From Sphingobium sp. EP60837 (GTDB taxonomy: Bacteria; Pseudomonadota; Alphaproteobacteria; Sphingomonadales; Sphingomonadaceae), in the NCBI RefSeq assembly GCF_001658005.1, contig NZ_CP015986.1, positions 186,001-250,000 of the forward strand: a stretch of DNA of 64,000 nucleotides, in the 5' to 3' direction. The position numbers were made by a program, and so were the translations under genes. Under the pieces are notes generated by a model. The model was not told the DNA's origin and ran no database searches. It saw only the letters and a program-made list of their open reading frames with translations. Of this stretch, positions 1-8,978 are shown piece by piece. Position 1 is the stretch's first letter. Every line of letters begins with the position of its first letter.

Positions 1-2
1 AC

Positions 3-1772
3 AGCGTAGAGGATATGAAGATCCTCTTCGACGGCATCCCGCTCGACCAGATGTCGGTCTCCATGACCATGAACGGCGCGGTCATCCCGATCCTCGCCTT
101 TTTCATCGTCGCGGGTGAGGAGCAGGGGGTCGAGCGCAAGCTGCTCGACGGGACCATTCAGAACGACATTCTGAAGGAGTTCATGGTCCGCAACACCTAT
201 ATCTATCCGCCTGAACCCTCGATGCGGATCATCTCGGACATTTTCGGCTATACCAGCCGCGAGATGCCCAAGTTCAACAGCATCTCCATCTCCGGCTATC
301 ATATGCAAGAAGCCGGGGCGACGCAGGTGCAGGAACTGGCCTTCACCATCGCGGACGGCATCGAATATGTGAAATATGGCGTGGCTTCGGGCCTCGACAT
401 CGACAAGTTCGCTGGGCGTTTGAGCTTCTTTTTCGCCATCGGCATGAACTTCTTCATGGAGATCGCCAAGCTGCGCGCCGCGCGTGTGCTGTGGCATCGG
501 GCCATGACGAAGCTTGGTGCGAGGGACGAGCGGTCCAAGATGCTGCGCACCCATTGCCAGACCTCGGGCGTCTCGCTGACCGAGCAGGACCCCTATAACA
601 ACGTCATGCGGACCACCATCGAAGCGATGGCGGCGATGCTGGGGGGCACGCAGTCGCTCCACACCAACGCGCTGGACGAAGCGATCGCGCTGCCGACGGA
701 CTTCTCCGCCCGCATCGCCCGCAACACGCAGATCGTCATCCAGGAAGAGACCGGCATGTGCAATGTCGTCGATCCGCTGGGTGGCAGCTACTATGTCGAG
801 TCGCTGACCCAGCAACTGGTCGATGCCGCGCAGGAGATCATCGACCGCGTCGGGGCCGAAGGCGGCATGGCCAAGGCGGTCGGCGCAGGCTGGCCCAAGG
901 CAATGATCGAGACGGCGGCCGCTGCGCGCCAAGCACGTGTCGATCGGGGCGAGGACGTCATCGTGGGCGTCAATAAATATCGCCTTGCGAATGAAGACCT
1001 GCTGGAAACGCTTGAGGTCGATAACAGCAAGGTTCGCGAGGCGCAGATCGCGCGTATCAACCGCGTCAAGGCAGAGCGTGACGAAGCACAGTGCCAGGCT
1101 GCGCTGGAATCGCTGCGTCAAGCTGCCGCTGGTCAGCAGTCGATCGAAAACAATCTTCTTGCCCACGCCGTCGAAGCGGCGCGCGCCCGTGCCACGTTGG
1201 GCGAAATTTCCTCCGCCATGGAGGATAGCTTCAACCGCTATGGCACTGTGCCAACGCCGGTGAAGGGCGTCTATTCCAAGCCCTATGGGCATGACAGCCG
1301 CTGGAAACAGGTTCTTGACGGTGTGCAGGCCGTCGAGCGGCGCCTCGGTCGCAAGCCGAAACTACTCATCGCCAAGATGGGGCAGGACGGCCACGACCGG
1401 GGCGCCAACGTGATCGCGTCGGCATTTGGAGACATGGGTTTCGATATCGTGTCGGGCCCGCTGTTCCAGACGCCTGAGGAAACGGTGGTGCTGGCGCTGG
1501 AAAGCGGCGTGGACGTGGTTGGGGCTTCCAGCCTCGCGGCGGGTCACAAGACGCTGATCCCCGAACTCATCAAGCAGCTTCGTGAAAAGGGCCGCAACGA
1601 CATCAAGGTGATCGCCGGCGGCGTCATTCCGCCGCAGGATTACGACTTCCTTCGTGACGCGGGCGTGCAGGGCATTTATGGACCCGGCTCGAACGTCGTG
1701 GAATGTGCGGCCGATGTGCTGCGCCTCCTCGGCCACAACATGCCCCCTGCGGGGCTGGAGGAAGCCGCTTGA
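3..1772 (+). CDS. scpA: methylmalonyl-CoA mutase, C-terminal part (5'-truncated by the window)
   Basis: Adenosylcobalamin-dependent mutase that interconverts (R)-methylmalonyl-CoA and succinyl-CoA at the end of the propionyl-CoA pathway. The frame is open to the left edge, so about 120-130 N-terminal residues of a roughly 715-residue protein lie outside; the ATG at 15 is internal. The visible part holds the rest of the TIM-barrel substrate domain (for example [20 protein letters not shown]) and a C-terminal B12-binding domain with the base-off signature DGHDRG (near 1387-1404) followed by SLAAGH. Catalytic and B12 domains on one chain fit the homodimeric or large-subunit type. bioB starts inside its stop codon and the biotin carboxylase follows, so the three form one propionate-pathway unit. 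Identification is secure; the symbol scpA/mutB is a convention. Confidence 0.95.
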   Translation, partial: SVEDMKILFDGIPLDQMSVSMTMNGAVIPILAFFIVAGEEQGVERKLLDGTIQNDILKEFMVRNTYIYPPEPSMRIISDIFGYTSREMPKFNSISISGYHMQEAGATQVQELAFTIADGIEYVKYGVASGLDIDKFAGRLSFFFAIGMNFFMEIAKLRAARVLWHRAMTKLGARDERSKMLRTHCQTSGVSLTEQDPYNNVMRTTIEAMAAMLGGTQSLHTNALDEAIALPTDFSARIARNTQIVIQEETGMCNVVDPLGGSYYVESLTQQLVDAAQEIIDRVGAEGGMAKAVGAGWPKAMIETAAAARQARVDRGEDVIVGVNKYRLANEDLLETLEVDNSKVREAQIARINRVKAERDEAQCQAALESLRQAAAGQQSIENNLLAHAVEAARARATLGEISSAMEDSFNRYGTVPTPVKGVYSKPYGHDSRWKQVLDGVQAVERRLGRKPKLLIAKMGQDGHDRGANVIASAFGDMGFDIVSGPLFQTPEETVVLALESGVDVVGASSLAAGHKTLIPELIKQLREKGRNDIKVIAGGVIPPQDYDFLRDAGVQGIYGPGSNVVECAADVLRLLGHNMPPAGLEEAA

Positions 1773-2770
1773 ACACCCAGACGCCCCGCACAGATTGGAC
1801 CCGCGACGAGATCGCTGCGCTGTTCGACCTGCCCTTCAACGATTTGATGTTTGAAGCGCAGTCGATCCATCGCGCGAATTTTCCGCGCAATGAAGTGCAG
1901 CTTTCGACCCTGCTGTCGATCAAGACTGGCGGCTGTCCGGAAGATTGCGGCTATTGCAGCCAATCGACCGAGGCGGAAAGCGGCCTGAAGGCCACCAAGC
2001 TGATGGACGTGCAGGCGGTGCTTCAGGCGGCAGCGCAGGCGAAGGATCACGGCTCAGGCCGTTTCTGCATGGGTGCGGCGTGGCGCAATCCCAAGGAACG
2101 GGACATGCCCAAGCTCATCGAGATGGTGAAGGGCGTGCGCCAGATGGGCATGGAAACCTGCATGACGCTGGGCATGCTGTCGGCAGATCAGGCCAAGCAA
2201 CTCGCAGATGCGGGGCTCGACTACTACAATCACAATATCGACACCTCGCCGGAAAATTACGCCAACGTCATCACCACCCGGACCTTCGAGGACCGGATCG
2301 AGACGCTGGAGAATGTCCGTGATGCGGGCATCAATGTGTGCTGCGGCGGGATCGTCGGCATGGGCGAGACGCGGAGCGATCGCATCGGCTTCCTCCATGC
2401 GCTTGCCACCATGCCGCATCCCGAAAGCGTGCCGATCAACGCGCTGGTGCCGGTGGCCGGGACTGTGCTGGGCGACATGCTCAAGGACACGCCGCTCGCC
2501 AAGATCGACGAGGTGGAGTTCGTGCGCACCGTCGCTGTGGCGCGGATCGTTATGCCGCAGTCGATGGTGCGGCTTTCCGCCGGGCGTGAGAGCATGAGCG
2601 AAGCCTGTCAGGCGCTTTGCTTCATGGCGGGCGCGAACAGCATTTTCACCGGCGACAAGCTGCTGACGGCGGCCAATGCCGGCGACGACAAGGATAGCGC
2701 ACTGCTTTCCAAGCTCGGGCTGACGCCGATGATGGCGCAGCCGCATGGGCATCTGGAGGCGGCGGAGTGA
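1769..2770 (+). CDS. bioB: biotin synthase
   Basis: Radical-SAM enzyme that inserts sulfur into dethiobiotin to make biotin. The radical-SAM cysteine motif [11 protein letters not shown] (CxxxCxxC) is near the N-terminus, and the family stretches [11 protein letters not shown] and AGRESMSE follow. I chose the TTG at 1769 as start: it overlaps the upstream TGA (TTGA) and has a GGAGG at about 1757-1761, whereas upstream in-frame codons would add an unrelated 22-residue leader. This gives 333 residues, normal for BioB. Its position between the mutase and the biotin-dependent carboxylase subunit is logical, since that carboxylase needs biotin; no other bio genes are visible here. Confidence 0.95.
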   Translation: MNTQTPRTDWTRDEIAALFDLPFNDLMFEAQSIHRANFPRNEVQLSTLLSIKTGGCPEDCGYCSQSTEAESGLKATKLMDVQAVLQAAAQAKDHGSGRFCMGAAWRNPKERDMPKLIEMVKGVRQMGMETCMTLGMLSADQAKQLADAGLDYYNHNIDTSPENYANVITTRTFEDRIETLENVRDAGINVCCGGIVGMGETRSDRIGFLHALATMPHPESVPINALVPVAGTVLGDMLKDTPLAKIDEVEFVRTVAVARIVMPQSMVRLSAGRESMSEACQALCFMAGANSIFTGDKLLTAANAGDDKDSALLSKLGLTPMMAQPHGHLEAAE

Positions 2771-2780
2771 TTTTTCCAAA

Positions 2781-2882
2781 CCGTTCGTGCTGAGTAGGGA
2801 CTGAGCTTGGCGAAGGCCCGTATCGAAGCATCCTTCGATACGCCATTTCGACTTCGCTCAATGGCTACTCAGGACGAACGGG
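2781..2882 (+). repeat. intergenic palindromic repeat (family 1, copy A)
   Basis: The sequence opens with CCGTTCGTGCTGAGTAG and closes with CTACTCAGGACGAACGG, forming a long imperfect inverted repeat, and contains the words GAGCTTGGCGAAGG and a TATCGAAG/CTTCGATA inner stem. The words CCGTTCG...GAGCTTGTCGAAGG and GAACGG recur at 14902-14981 and 37597-37677. It fills the gap between bioB and the carboxylase gene and may act as a REP-like element or structured mRNA segment. Confidence 0.75.
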
Positions 2883-2920
2883 GGTGAACAATTTTGATAG
2901 GACTGGGGCAAGGACAGAAG

Positions 2921-4906
2921 ATGGCAATCACCAAGATCCTGATCGCGAACCGTGGCGAAATTGCGTGCCGCGTCATCCGCACGGCGCAGAAGATGGGCAT
3001 CAAGACAGTCGCGGTCTATTCGGATGCCGACGCCCGCGCGCCGCATGTGCTGATGGCGGACGAAGCCGTCCATATCGGCCCGTCGCCCGCTGCTCAATCC
3101 TATCTGATTGCCGAGAAAATCATTCAGGCGTGCAAGGATACCGGCGCCAATGCCGTGCATCCGGGCTATGGCTTCCTGTCGGAGCGTGAGAGCTTCCGCA
3201 AGGCGCTGGACGCCGAGGGCATCATCTTCGTGGGCCCTCCGGCCAACGCCATCGCCGCCATGGGCGACAAGATCGAGTCCAAGAAACTCGCCAAGGCCGC
3301 GGGCGTCAATGTCGTCCCCGGCTATGTCGGCGTGATCGAGGACACCGAGCACGCCGTCCGCATCTCGAACGAGATCGGCTATCCGGTGATGATGAAGGCC
3401 TCGGCCGGCGGCGGCGGCAAAGGCATGCGCCTTGCCTACTCCGAGCAGGATATCCGCGAAGGCTTCGAGGCGACCAAGCGTGAGGGCCTGAACAGTTTCG
3501 GCGACGACCGCGTGTTCATCGAGAAGTTCATCGAAAGCCCGCGCCATATCGAAATCCAGATCCTGGGCGACCAGCACGGCAATATCGTCTATCTCAATGA
3601 ACGCGAATGCTCGATCCAGCGCCGTCACCAGAAGGTGGTGGAGGAAGCGCCATCGCCCTTCGTATCCCCCGAAATGCGTAAGAAGATGGGCGAGCAGTGC
3701 GTCGCCCTGGCGCGCGCGGTCGGCTATTTCAGCGCGGGGACGGTCGAACTGATCGTGTCGGGCGCGGACAAGACCGGCGACGGCTTCTACTTCCTGGAAA
3801 TGAACACCCGTTTGCAGGTGGAGCATCCGGTCACCGAAGAGATCACCGGCCTCGACCTAGTTGAACAGATGATCCGCGTCGCCAATGGCGAGGAACTGTC
3901 CTTCCGTCAGGAGGATGTGAAGATCAACGGCTGGTCGATCGAGAACCGCGTCTATGCCGAAGACCCCTATCGCGGCTTCCTGCCTTCGACGGGTCGCCTG
4001 ATCCGTTACAATCCGCCGGCAACGGGCGACGGCGTGCGCGTCGATGACGGCGTGGTCGAAGGCGGCGAGGTCAGCATGTTCTACGACCCGATGATCGCCA
4101 AGCTGATCACCTGGGCGCCGACCCGTCTGGAAGCCATCGACAAGCAGATCGCTGCGCTCGACCAGTTCGAGATCGAGGGGCCGGGTCACAATATCGATTT
4201 CGTCTCCGCGCTGATGCAGCATGAGCGTTTCCGCTCGGGCAACATCACGACCGGCTTCATCGCCGAGGAATATCCCGAGGGCTTTGCTGGTGCTCCGGCC
4301 TCGGAGACGCTGCTCAAGAAGCTGTCGGCCATCGGCACCTTTGCCGCCATGGCACAGGCGGACCGGGCGCGTCGGATCGACGGTCAACTCGGCAAACGCC
4401 TCGCTCCGCCGACAGGCTGGCAGGTGAAGATCGGTGACGCTATCCATGACGTCGTGATCGATGGCGACGACGTGACCGTCGATGGCGAGGCGATCGACAT
4501 GGCGCTGGAATATACGCCCGGCGACCGGCTGATCGAGGCGGAGTTCGGTGAGGAGCAGTTGGCCGTGAGGATCGCGCCGGTTCGCGCTGGCTTTATCCTG
4601 ACTGCTCATGGCGCGAGCCACAAGCTGCGCATCCTGCCCGCCCATGCCGCGCTGCTGGCCAAGCACATGATTGAAAAGATCCCGCCGGATCTCTCGCGCT
4701 TCCTGATCTGCCCCATGCCGGGCCTGCTGGTCGCGCTGCATGTAAAGGAAGGCGACAAGGTCGAGGCCGGTCAGCCGCTCGCCGTGATCGAAGCGATGAA
4801 GATGGAAAATATCCTGCGCGCGCAAAAGTCGGGCGTGGTGAAGAGCGTGTCGGCGGCGCAGGGCGAAAGCCTGCCTGTGGACGCCATCATCCTTGAAATG
4901 GAATAA
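2921..4906 (+). CDS. pccA: propionyl/acetyl-CoA carboxylase alpha (biotin carboxylase + BCCP)
   Basis: Biotin carboxylase chain of an acyl-CoA carboxylase: ATP-dependent carboxylation of its own biotin, which the beta subunit then transfers to propionyl-CoA. Domains in order: biotin carboxylase N-domain (ILIANRGEIACRVIRTA), ATP-grasp with the glycine-rich loop ASAGGGGKGM, the C-terminal biotin carboxylase domain with EMNTRLQVEHPVTE, a middle BT-type linker domain, and a C-terminal biotinyl domain with the modified lysine in EAMKMEN. ATG 2921 is chosen because it starts directly at the conserved N-terminus and has AAGGA upstream; 661 residues fits PccA. Acetyl- or 3-methylcrotonyl-CoA cannot be excluded from sequence alone, but the neighbouring mutase favours propionyl-CoA. 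The beta subunit is not in the window. Confidence 0.93.
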   Translation: MAITKILIANRGEIACRVIRTAQKMGIKTVAVYSDADARAPHVLMADEAVHIGPSPAAQSYLIAEKIIQACKDTGANAVHPGYGFLSERESFRKALDAEGIIFVGPPANAIAAMGDKIESKKLAKAAGVNVVPGYVGVIEDTEHAVRISNEIGYPVMMKASAGGGGKGMRLAYSEQDIREGFEATKREGLNSFGDDRVFIEKFIESPRHIEIQILGDQHGNIVYLNERECSIQRRHQKVVEEAPSPFVSPEMRKKMGEQCVALARAVGYFSAGTVELIVSGADKTGDGFYFLEMNTRLQVEHPVTEEITGLDLVEQMIRVANGEELSFRQEDVKINGWSIENRVYAEDPYRGFLPSTGRLIRYNPPATGDGVRVDDGVVEGGEVSMFYDPMIAKLITWAPTRLEAIDKQIAALDQFEIEGPGHNIDFVSALMQHERFRSGNITTGFIAEEYPEGFAGAPASETLLKKLSAIGTFAAMAQADRARRIDGQLGKRLAPPTGWQVKIGDAIHDVVIDGDDVTVDGEAIDMALEYTPGDRLIEAEFGEEQLAVRIAPVRAGFILTAHGASHKLRILPAHAALLAKHMIEKIPPDLSRFLICPMPGLLVALHVKEGDKVEAGQPLAVIEAMKMENILRAQKSGVVKSVSAAQGESLPVDAIILEME

Positions 4907-4915
4907 GACTGTTGC

Positions 4916-4950
4916 GTGCTCCCGCCATGTTAGGCGGGGCACCGATTTTT
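4916..4950 (+). terminator. intrinsic terminator after the carboxylase gene
   Basis: Ten bases after the stop, GTGCTCCCGCC and GGCGGGGCAC pair across a 6-base loop with one bulge, followed by GATTTTT. The shape is that of a factor-independent terminator closing the mutase-bioB-carboxylase transcript. Confidence 0.75.
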
Positions 4951-5014
4951 GTCTTGGATGCTCGACCGGTGACGACAGCCCCGGGTCGGCCGAGCGAGGC
5001 TGTCATCACGTGGA

Positions 5015-6100
5015 TCAGCTGGCGGGCCAGCGCCCTTTCAACCATTTGCGTGTGTCTGTCAGGACAGCGGCATCCTCCGGGGTCTGCTTGCCAAAGCCGC
5101 TGTGCGGCATGGCTTCGGCGACATAGAGATCAGCCTCCACGCCAGCAGCCCTGAGCGCAGCATGCATCCTGACCGTGTCGGACAGCAGACGGTCCCTCGT
5201 CCCGGTGACGAGATGGGTAGGCGGAAAGGCGCTCCCCAAATCGCCGAATAGCGGTGAAAGATATGGATGATGCGGGTCGTTGCCGTTCAGGTAAAGCTGG
5301 GTTGAACCAACGCCGTCCGCGTCCCGCAATATGGGATCGAGACCGTTCAGCACCTCCCAGCTATCGCCAGAATTTGTGAGGTCGGTGATGGGAGTTTCAA
5401 GAACAAGGGCGCCCGGCTTCTCCAATCCCGCGTCTCTCACCTTGTGCATTAATGCAGCAGCGAGATTGCCGCCTGCGGAGCCGCCCGAAACCAGGATGTT
5501 CTTTGCGCCGTATTCTGCGAGCAGAGCCTTATACACGGCGAAACAGTCATCAAGACCAGCGGGATAAGGATGATCGGGCGGCATGCGGTAATCCACGGCA
5601 AAGGTGACGCCGCCGAACTGCATCGCCGTGACCTTCGCCAACGCCATGGCGGCGCGGCCGCCGAACAATATCCAGCCGCCCCCATGAATGCTCAGATGCG
5701 CTTTGCGCCGTTCCGCGCCCGAAATGCCGCGGCGGGTGGCGACGTAGCAGGTTGCGCCACCGATTTGCTGCGCTTCGACATCCACTCCGGGCATCTTCAA
5801 TATGGCGTCCGCCGGGAGCGATTGGTTCCCTTCGGCGATATATGCGTGCCAGCCTTCCCGGTCAGACGGCTGCGGAACAGGTCGGGGTGGCGGCTGCATC
5901 GCGCCTTTCCTCAGATAATCTTGCGCCGCCTTGCTGATCGAACTGGGAGGAGGGAAAGTTCGCGCCGCAGGGCAGTCTGAAGAGGCGGACGCAGGCGTTG
6001 TCGCCTCCGCCGTTCCAGCCACAGCAGCCGCCGACAAAGTGATCGAGGCAGCGCCGGACATGATCTCTCTGCGGCTGAAAGAGCCTGGCTCAACGCTCAT
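5015..6100 (-). CDS. alpha/beta-hydrolase (HSL-type esterase), probably exported
   Basis: Hormone-sensitive-lipase-like (family IV) carboxylesterase. It has the oxyanion-hole motif HGGGW, the nucleophile motif GGSAGG, a late Asp in GTRD and the catalytic His in PHSGFG. The N-terminus carries a twin-arginine-like signal (SRREIMSGAAS followed by a hydrophobic stretch and an Ala-rich cleavage region), so export as a folded enzyme is likely. The start is set at 6100: an AAGGGAGGGG ribosome site lies 6-7 bases upstream; a GTG two codons earlier is less well placed. It is divergent from the transporter at 6239 and shares its control region, suggesting that they handle the same ester or its product. 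Substrate unknown. Confidence 0.85.
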   Translation of the reverse strand: MSVEPGSFSRREIMSGAASITLSAAAVAGTAEATTPASASSDCPAARTFPPPSSISKAAQDYLRKGAMQPPPRPVPQPSDREGWHAYIAEGNQSLPADAILKMPGVDVEAQQIGGATCYVATRRGISGAERRKAHLSIHGGGWILFGGRAAMALAKVTAMQFGGVTFAVDYRMPPDHPYPAGLDDCFAVYKALLAEYGAKNILVSGGSAGGNLAAALMHKVRDAGLEKPGALVLETPITDLTNSGDSWEVLNGLDPILRDADGVGSTQLYLNGNDPHHPYLSPLFGDLGSAFPPTHLVTGTRDRLLSDTVRMHAALRAAGVEADLYVAEAMPHSGFGKQTPEDAAVLTDTRKWLKGRWPAS

Positions 6101-6238
6101 ATTCACCCCTCCCTTATATTAAAGAACGAATATGTTCGATTATCCTAATCATGATCCTCTGCAAAGGTCATCCCATCCTTGCCGAGGGGCGGCATTACTC
6201 TAAAAGAATTTGCCAACACACAGGGGGAATGAAGGGGG
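6101..6238. promoter_or_regulatory. divergent control region, esterase / MHS transporter
   Basis: This 138-base AT-rich gap separates two divergent genes and must hold both promoters. Two short inverted repeats lie side by side: CGAA-TATG-TTCG (6127-6138) and GATTA-TCC-TAATC (6138-6150), plausible operator half-sites for a shared regulator. I could not assign -35/-10 boxes with confidence, and no regulator gene is adjacent. Confidence 0.4.
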
Positions 6239-7831
6239 ATGAGGGAGGGGGTGGCCGACAGCGGCTATGTCATGGACGCAAGGCGAGACCGGCTGGTCAT
6301 TTCCGCCTCCGCGCTCGGCACTGTGTTCGAATGGTATGATTTCTACATCTATGGCGTGCTTGCGCCTATCATCGGCCGCACCTTCTTTCCCACCGATAAT
6401 CCGACGGTTGAACTGCTCTATTCGCTGGCGGGCTTTGCAATAGGCTTCGGATTTCGGCCTTTGGGTGCAGCATTGTTCGGTTATCTCGGTGACCGCCTGG
6501 GCCGGAAATATACCTTTCTAGCGACGATCGTCCTGATGGGCGGAGCAACGGCGGGCGTGGGGCTGACCCCATCCGCAGCCAGCATCGGGGCTGCCGCTCC
6601 CATCATCCTCATCCTGCTGCGGATCATGCAAGGGCTTGCGCTGGGCGGGGAATATGGCGGGGCGGCCATCTATGTCGCGGAGCATGCCCCAGCGGGGAAG
6701 CGCGGCTTTTACACCAGCTTCATCCAGGCCGGGGTCATCGGGGGCTTCATCCTGTCGCTGGTCGTCGTCGTCGGAACGCAGATGATTGTGGGCAAGGCCG
6801 CGTGGGAAGCCTGGGGTTGGAGGCTGCCTTTCATCTTCTCGCTCGCACTGCTGGCCATTTCGCTCTGGATGCGCCTGATGCTGCGCGAAAGTCCGGTTTT
6901 TACCGCGATGAAGAAGGCGGGTGAGCAATCCCGCAACCCGCTCAAGGAAGCCTTCACCTATCCGGGCAACAAGCGGCGCATGCTGGTCGCGATGATCGGG
7001 ATCGCGGCGGGCTTCACCGTCATCGCCTATACGGTCATGTTCCAGGCGCTCTATTTCCTGCAGAGCGGCCTGCATGTGTCGCCGGGCACAGCGCAGCTGC
7101 TGGTGGGCGGCAGTGCCTTCGTGGGCATGGGAGCGTTCATCTTTTTTGGCTGGTTGTCCGATCGGGTCGGCCGCAGAAAGCCCATCATTATCAGCTATGC
7201 GCTCGTCCTGCTGCTGCTCATGCCGCTTTACCATTTCATGGGGAGTGTCGCGAACCCAGCCCTCTATCAGGTGGCGGAGCGCGCGCCGGTGGTCGTGTCG
7301 GGACCGGATTGCAGCTTCGACCCATTTGCCAAGGTGCAGCCGAGCGCGTGCGGAAAGCTACTCGATCATTTTTCCAAGCGCGGCATTCCCTATGACAAGC
7401 TAGCTGGTGATCGGCCTGCGGTGACGATCGGCGGCACGACTGTGACCGACCTGAGCACAGACGGGCTGGATGTAGCCCTGACGGCGCGCGGTTATGACTT
7501 CGGCGTCGTCAAGCCCGACTGGCCGCGAGCCATGCTGCTGTTCCTCGCTCTCCTGCTGCTCTGGACATTGTCGGGTGCTACATACGGCCCGGTGGCTGCG
7601 CTGCTGTCAGAATATTTCCCTGCCCGCATCCGCTACAGTTCGCTGTCGATCCCCTATCATATCGGGACCGGCTATTTCGGCGGTTTCCTGCCGCTCGTCA
7701 GCCAATATATCGTGGCGCGGACGGGCGATCCTTATGCGGGCCTATGGTACACCATCGTCGTGGTGGCCGTCGCACTACTGACCTGCCTGATCGCACTGCC
7801 GGAAACGCGCGGCGCCAAGCTGAGCGCGTGA
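6239..7831 (+). CDS. MFS transporter, metabolite:H+ symporter type, with an extra periplasmic loop
   Basis: Twelve-helix major facilitator of the MHS (organic-acid:proton symporter) family. Evidence: the first-helix motif FEWYDFYIYG, the loop motif GDRLGRK, GGEYGGAAIYVAEHAP in helix 5, and GWLSDRVGRRKP in the central loop. Unusually, residues about 341-430 form a hydrophilic insert between helices 8 and 9, with two cysteines (GPDCSF and PSACGK) 13 residues apart, so the protein reaches 530 residues against about 430 for the second MHS protein at 51719. The start is uncertain: ATG 6239 has a purine-rich tract immediately upstream, and ATG 6272 is an alternative. It is probably linked to the divergent esterase. 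Confidence 0.85.
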   Translation: MREGVADSGYVMDARRDRLVISASALGTVFEWYDFYIYGVLAPIIGRTFFPTDNPTVELLYSLAGFAIGFGFRPLGAALFGYLGDRLGRKYTFLATIVLMGGATAGVGLTPSAASIGAAAPIILILLRIMQGLALGGEYGGAAIYVAEHAPAGKRGFYTSFIQAGVIGGFILSLVVVVGTQMIVGKAAWEAWGWRLPFIFSLALLAISLWMRLMLRESPVFTAMKKAGEQSRNPLKEAFTYPGNKRRMLVAMIGIAAGFTVIAYTVMFQALYFLQSGLHVSPGTAQLLVGGSAFVGMGAFIFFGWLSDRVGRRKPIIISYALVLLLLMPLYHFMGSVANPALYQVAERAPVVVSGPDCSFDPFAKVQPSACGKLLDHFSKRGIPYDKLAGDRPAVTIGGTTVTDLSTDGLDVALTARGYDFGVVKPDWPRAMLLFLALLLLWTLSGATYGPVAALLSEYFPARIRYSSLSIPYHIGTGYFGGFLPLVSQYIVARTGDPYAGLWYTIVVVAVALLTCLIALPETRGAKLSA

Positions 7832-7871
7832 CGGCTCGACGCTTGCGGAGGATGCCGCTATCGCGAGGCGG

Positions 7872-8918
7872 ATGACCGTATTTTCCGCTCCCCTGCGTCT
7901 GCGCCTCGACAGCCGCGCCCTTGTGAATAATTGGCGCTGGCTACAACAGCGCAACGGCGCTGCAGCCTGTGGCGCTGCGATCAAGGCGGATGGCTATGGC
8001 GCCGGCGCTGTCGAGGTAATGCGACGCCTGCTGGATGCAGGATGCCGCGACTTTTTCGTGTCGAATTGGGCCGAAGCAAGGCCGCTTGAACCGTTGTTGG
8101 AAGAAGGGATTTCGCTCGCGGTGCTGCACGGCGTGCGAGCTGAGGACATGGAGGTCGCGCTGGCTTCACGCGCGCGCCCCGTTCTGTGCACGCCCGATCA
8201 GATCGTGCGCTGGAAGGCTGCCGGCGGCGGCATTTGCGACCTCATGGTGGATACGGGAATGAACCGGCTGGGGCTCGATTGGCGCGGCGATTCCTTGGCT
8301 GAGATCGAGGGTCTGACCGTCGATACATTGCTCAGTCACCTCGCTTCCGCTGACGAGGATACGCGGCTCAGCCAGCTTCAATTGGAGCGGTTTGGAGCGT
8401 TGAAAGCCAGTGTTCCGGCGCAGCGATACAGTCTGGCGAACAGCGCGGGCATTTGTCTTGGACCGGACTATGCTTTCGATCTGACACGGCCTGGGCTGGC
8501 GCTCTATGGCGGCGTGCCACGGGCGGAAGCGGCGGGAAAGATCGCGCAGGTGGTCTTCCCCCAGGCTCAATTGCTGCAAAGGCGGCATGTGCCAGCGGGC
8601 GACAGCATCGGTTATAATGCAACCCATGTAGTCGTGCGCGACATGGACATCGCTGTGCTGAACATCGGCTATGCCGACGGTTATCTGCGGGCGTTTTCCG
8701 GCCGGGGGATTGTGAAGGCCGGAGACATTGCCCTGGCAGTCGTCGGACGCGTTTCGATGGACCTGGTTGCTGTGGATGTTTCCGCCCAGCCTTCACTGGT
8801 CGAGGGCGATTGGCTGGATATCGACTATGCGCTGCCTGAAGCGGCGGCGCTCTCCGGCCTGTCTCAATATGAATTGCTGACGGGGCTTGGCGATCGCTTC
8901 GATCGGCTTTGGGAGTAA
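7872..8918 (+). CDS. alr: alanine racemase
   Basis: PLP enzyme that makes D-alanine for peptidoglycan. The PLP lysine is in AAIKADGYGAG (Lys38). The substrate-side Tyr region GDSIGYNATH, the GYADGY motif and the C-terminal block VGRVSMDL are all present. At 348 residues the length is normal. It follows the transporter by 40 bases on the same strand and ends at a strong hairpin. Whether it is the biosynthetic (Alr) or catabolic (DadX) form cannot be told: no D-amino-acid dehydrogenase is adjacent, which favours the biosynthetic role. Confidence 0.93.
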   Translation: MTVFSAPLRLRLDSRALVNNWRWLQQRNGAAACGAAIKADGYGAGAVEVMRRLLDAGCRDFFVSNWAEARPLEPLLEEGISLAVLHGVRAEDMEVALASRARPVLCTPDQIVRWKAAGGGICDLMVDTGMNRLGLDWRGDSLAEIEGLTVDTLLSHLASADEDTRLSQLQLERFGALKASVPAQRYSLANSAGICLGPDYAFDLTRPGLALYGGVPRAEAAGKIAQVVFPQAQLLQRRHVPAGDSIGYNATHVVVRDMDIAVLNIGYADGYLRAFSGRGIVKAGDIALAVVGRVSMDLVAVDVSAQPSLVEGDWLDIDYALPEAAALSGLSQYELLTGLGDRFDRLWE

Positions 8919-8928
8919 TCGCAACGGA

Positions 8929-8958
8929 AAGGCCGCCGACTTATCCACCGGCGGCCTT
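8929..8958. terminator. bidirectional terminator hairpin between alr and the thiolase gene
   Basis: Perfect 10-bp stem AAGGCCGCCG / CGGCGGCCTT with a 10-base loop between two convergent genes. The T-rich tails are weak on both sides, so it may act through stem strength or together with Rho. Confidence 0.65.
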
Positions 8959-8978
8959 GTTCATGGCCGAAGCCTAGC

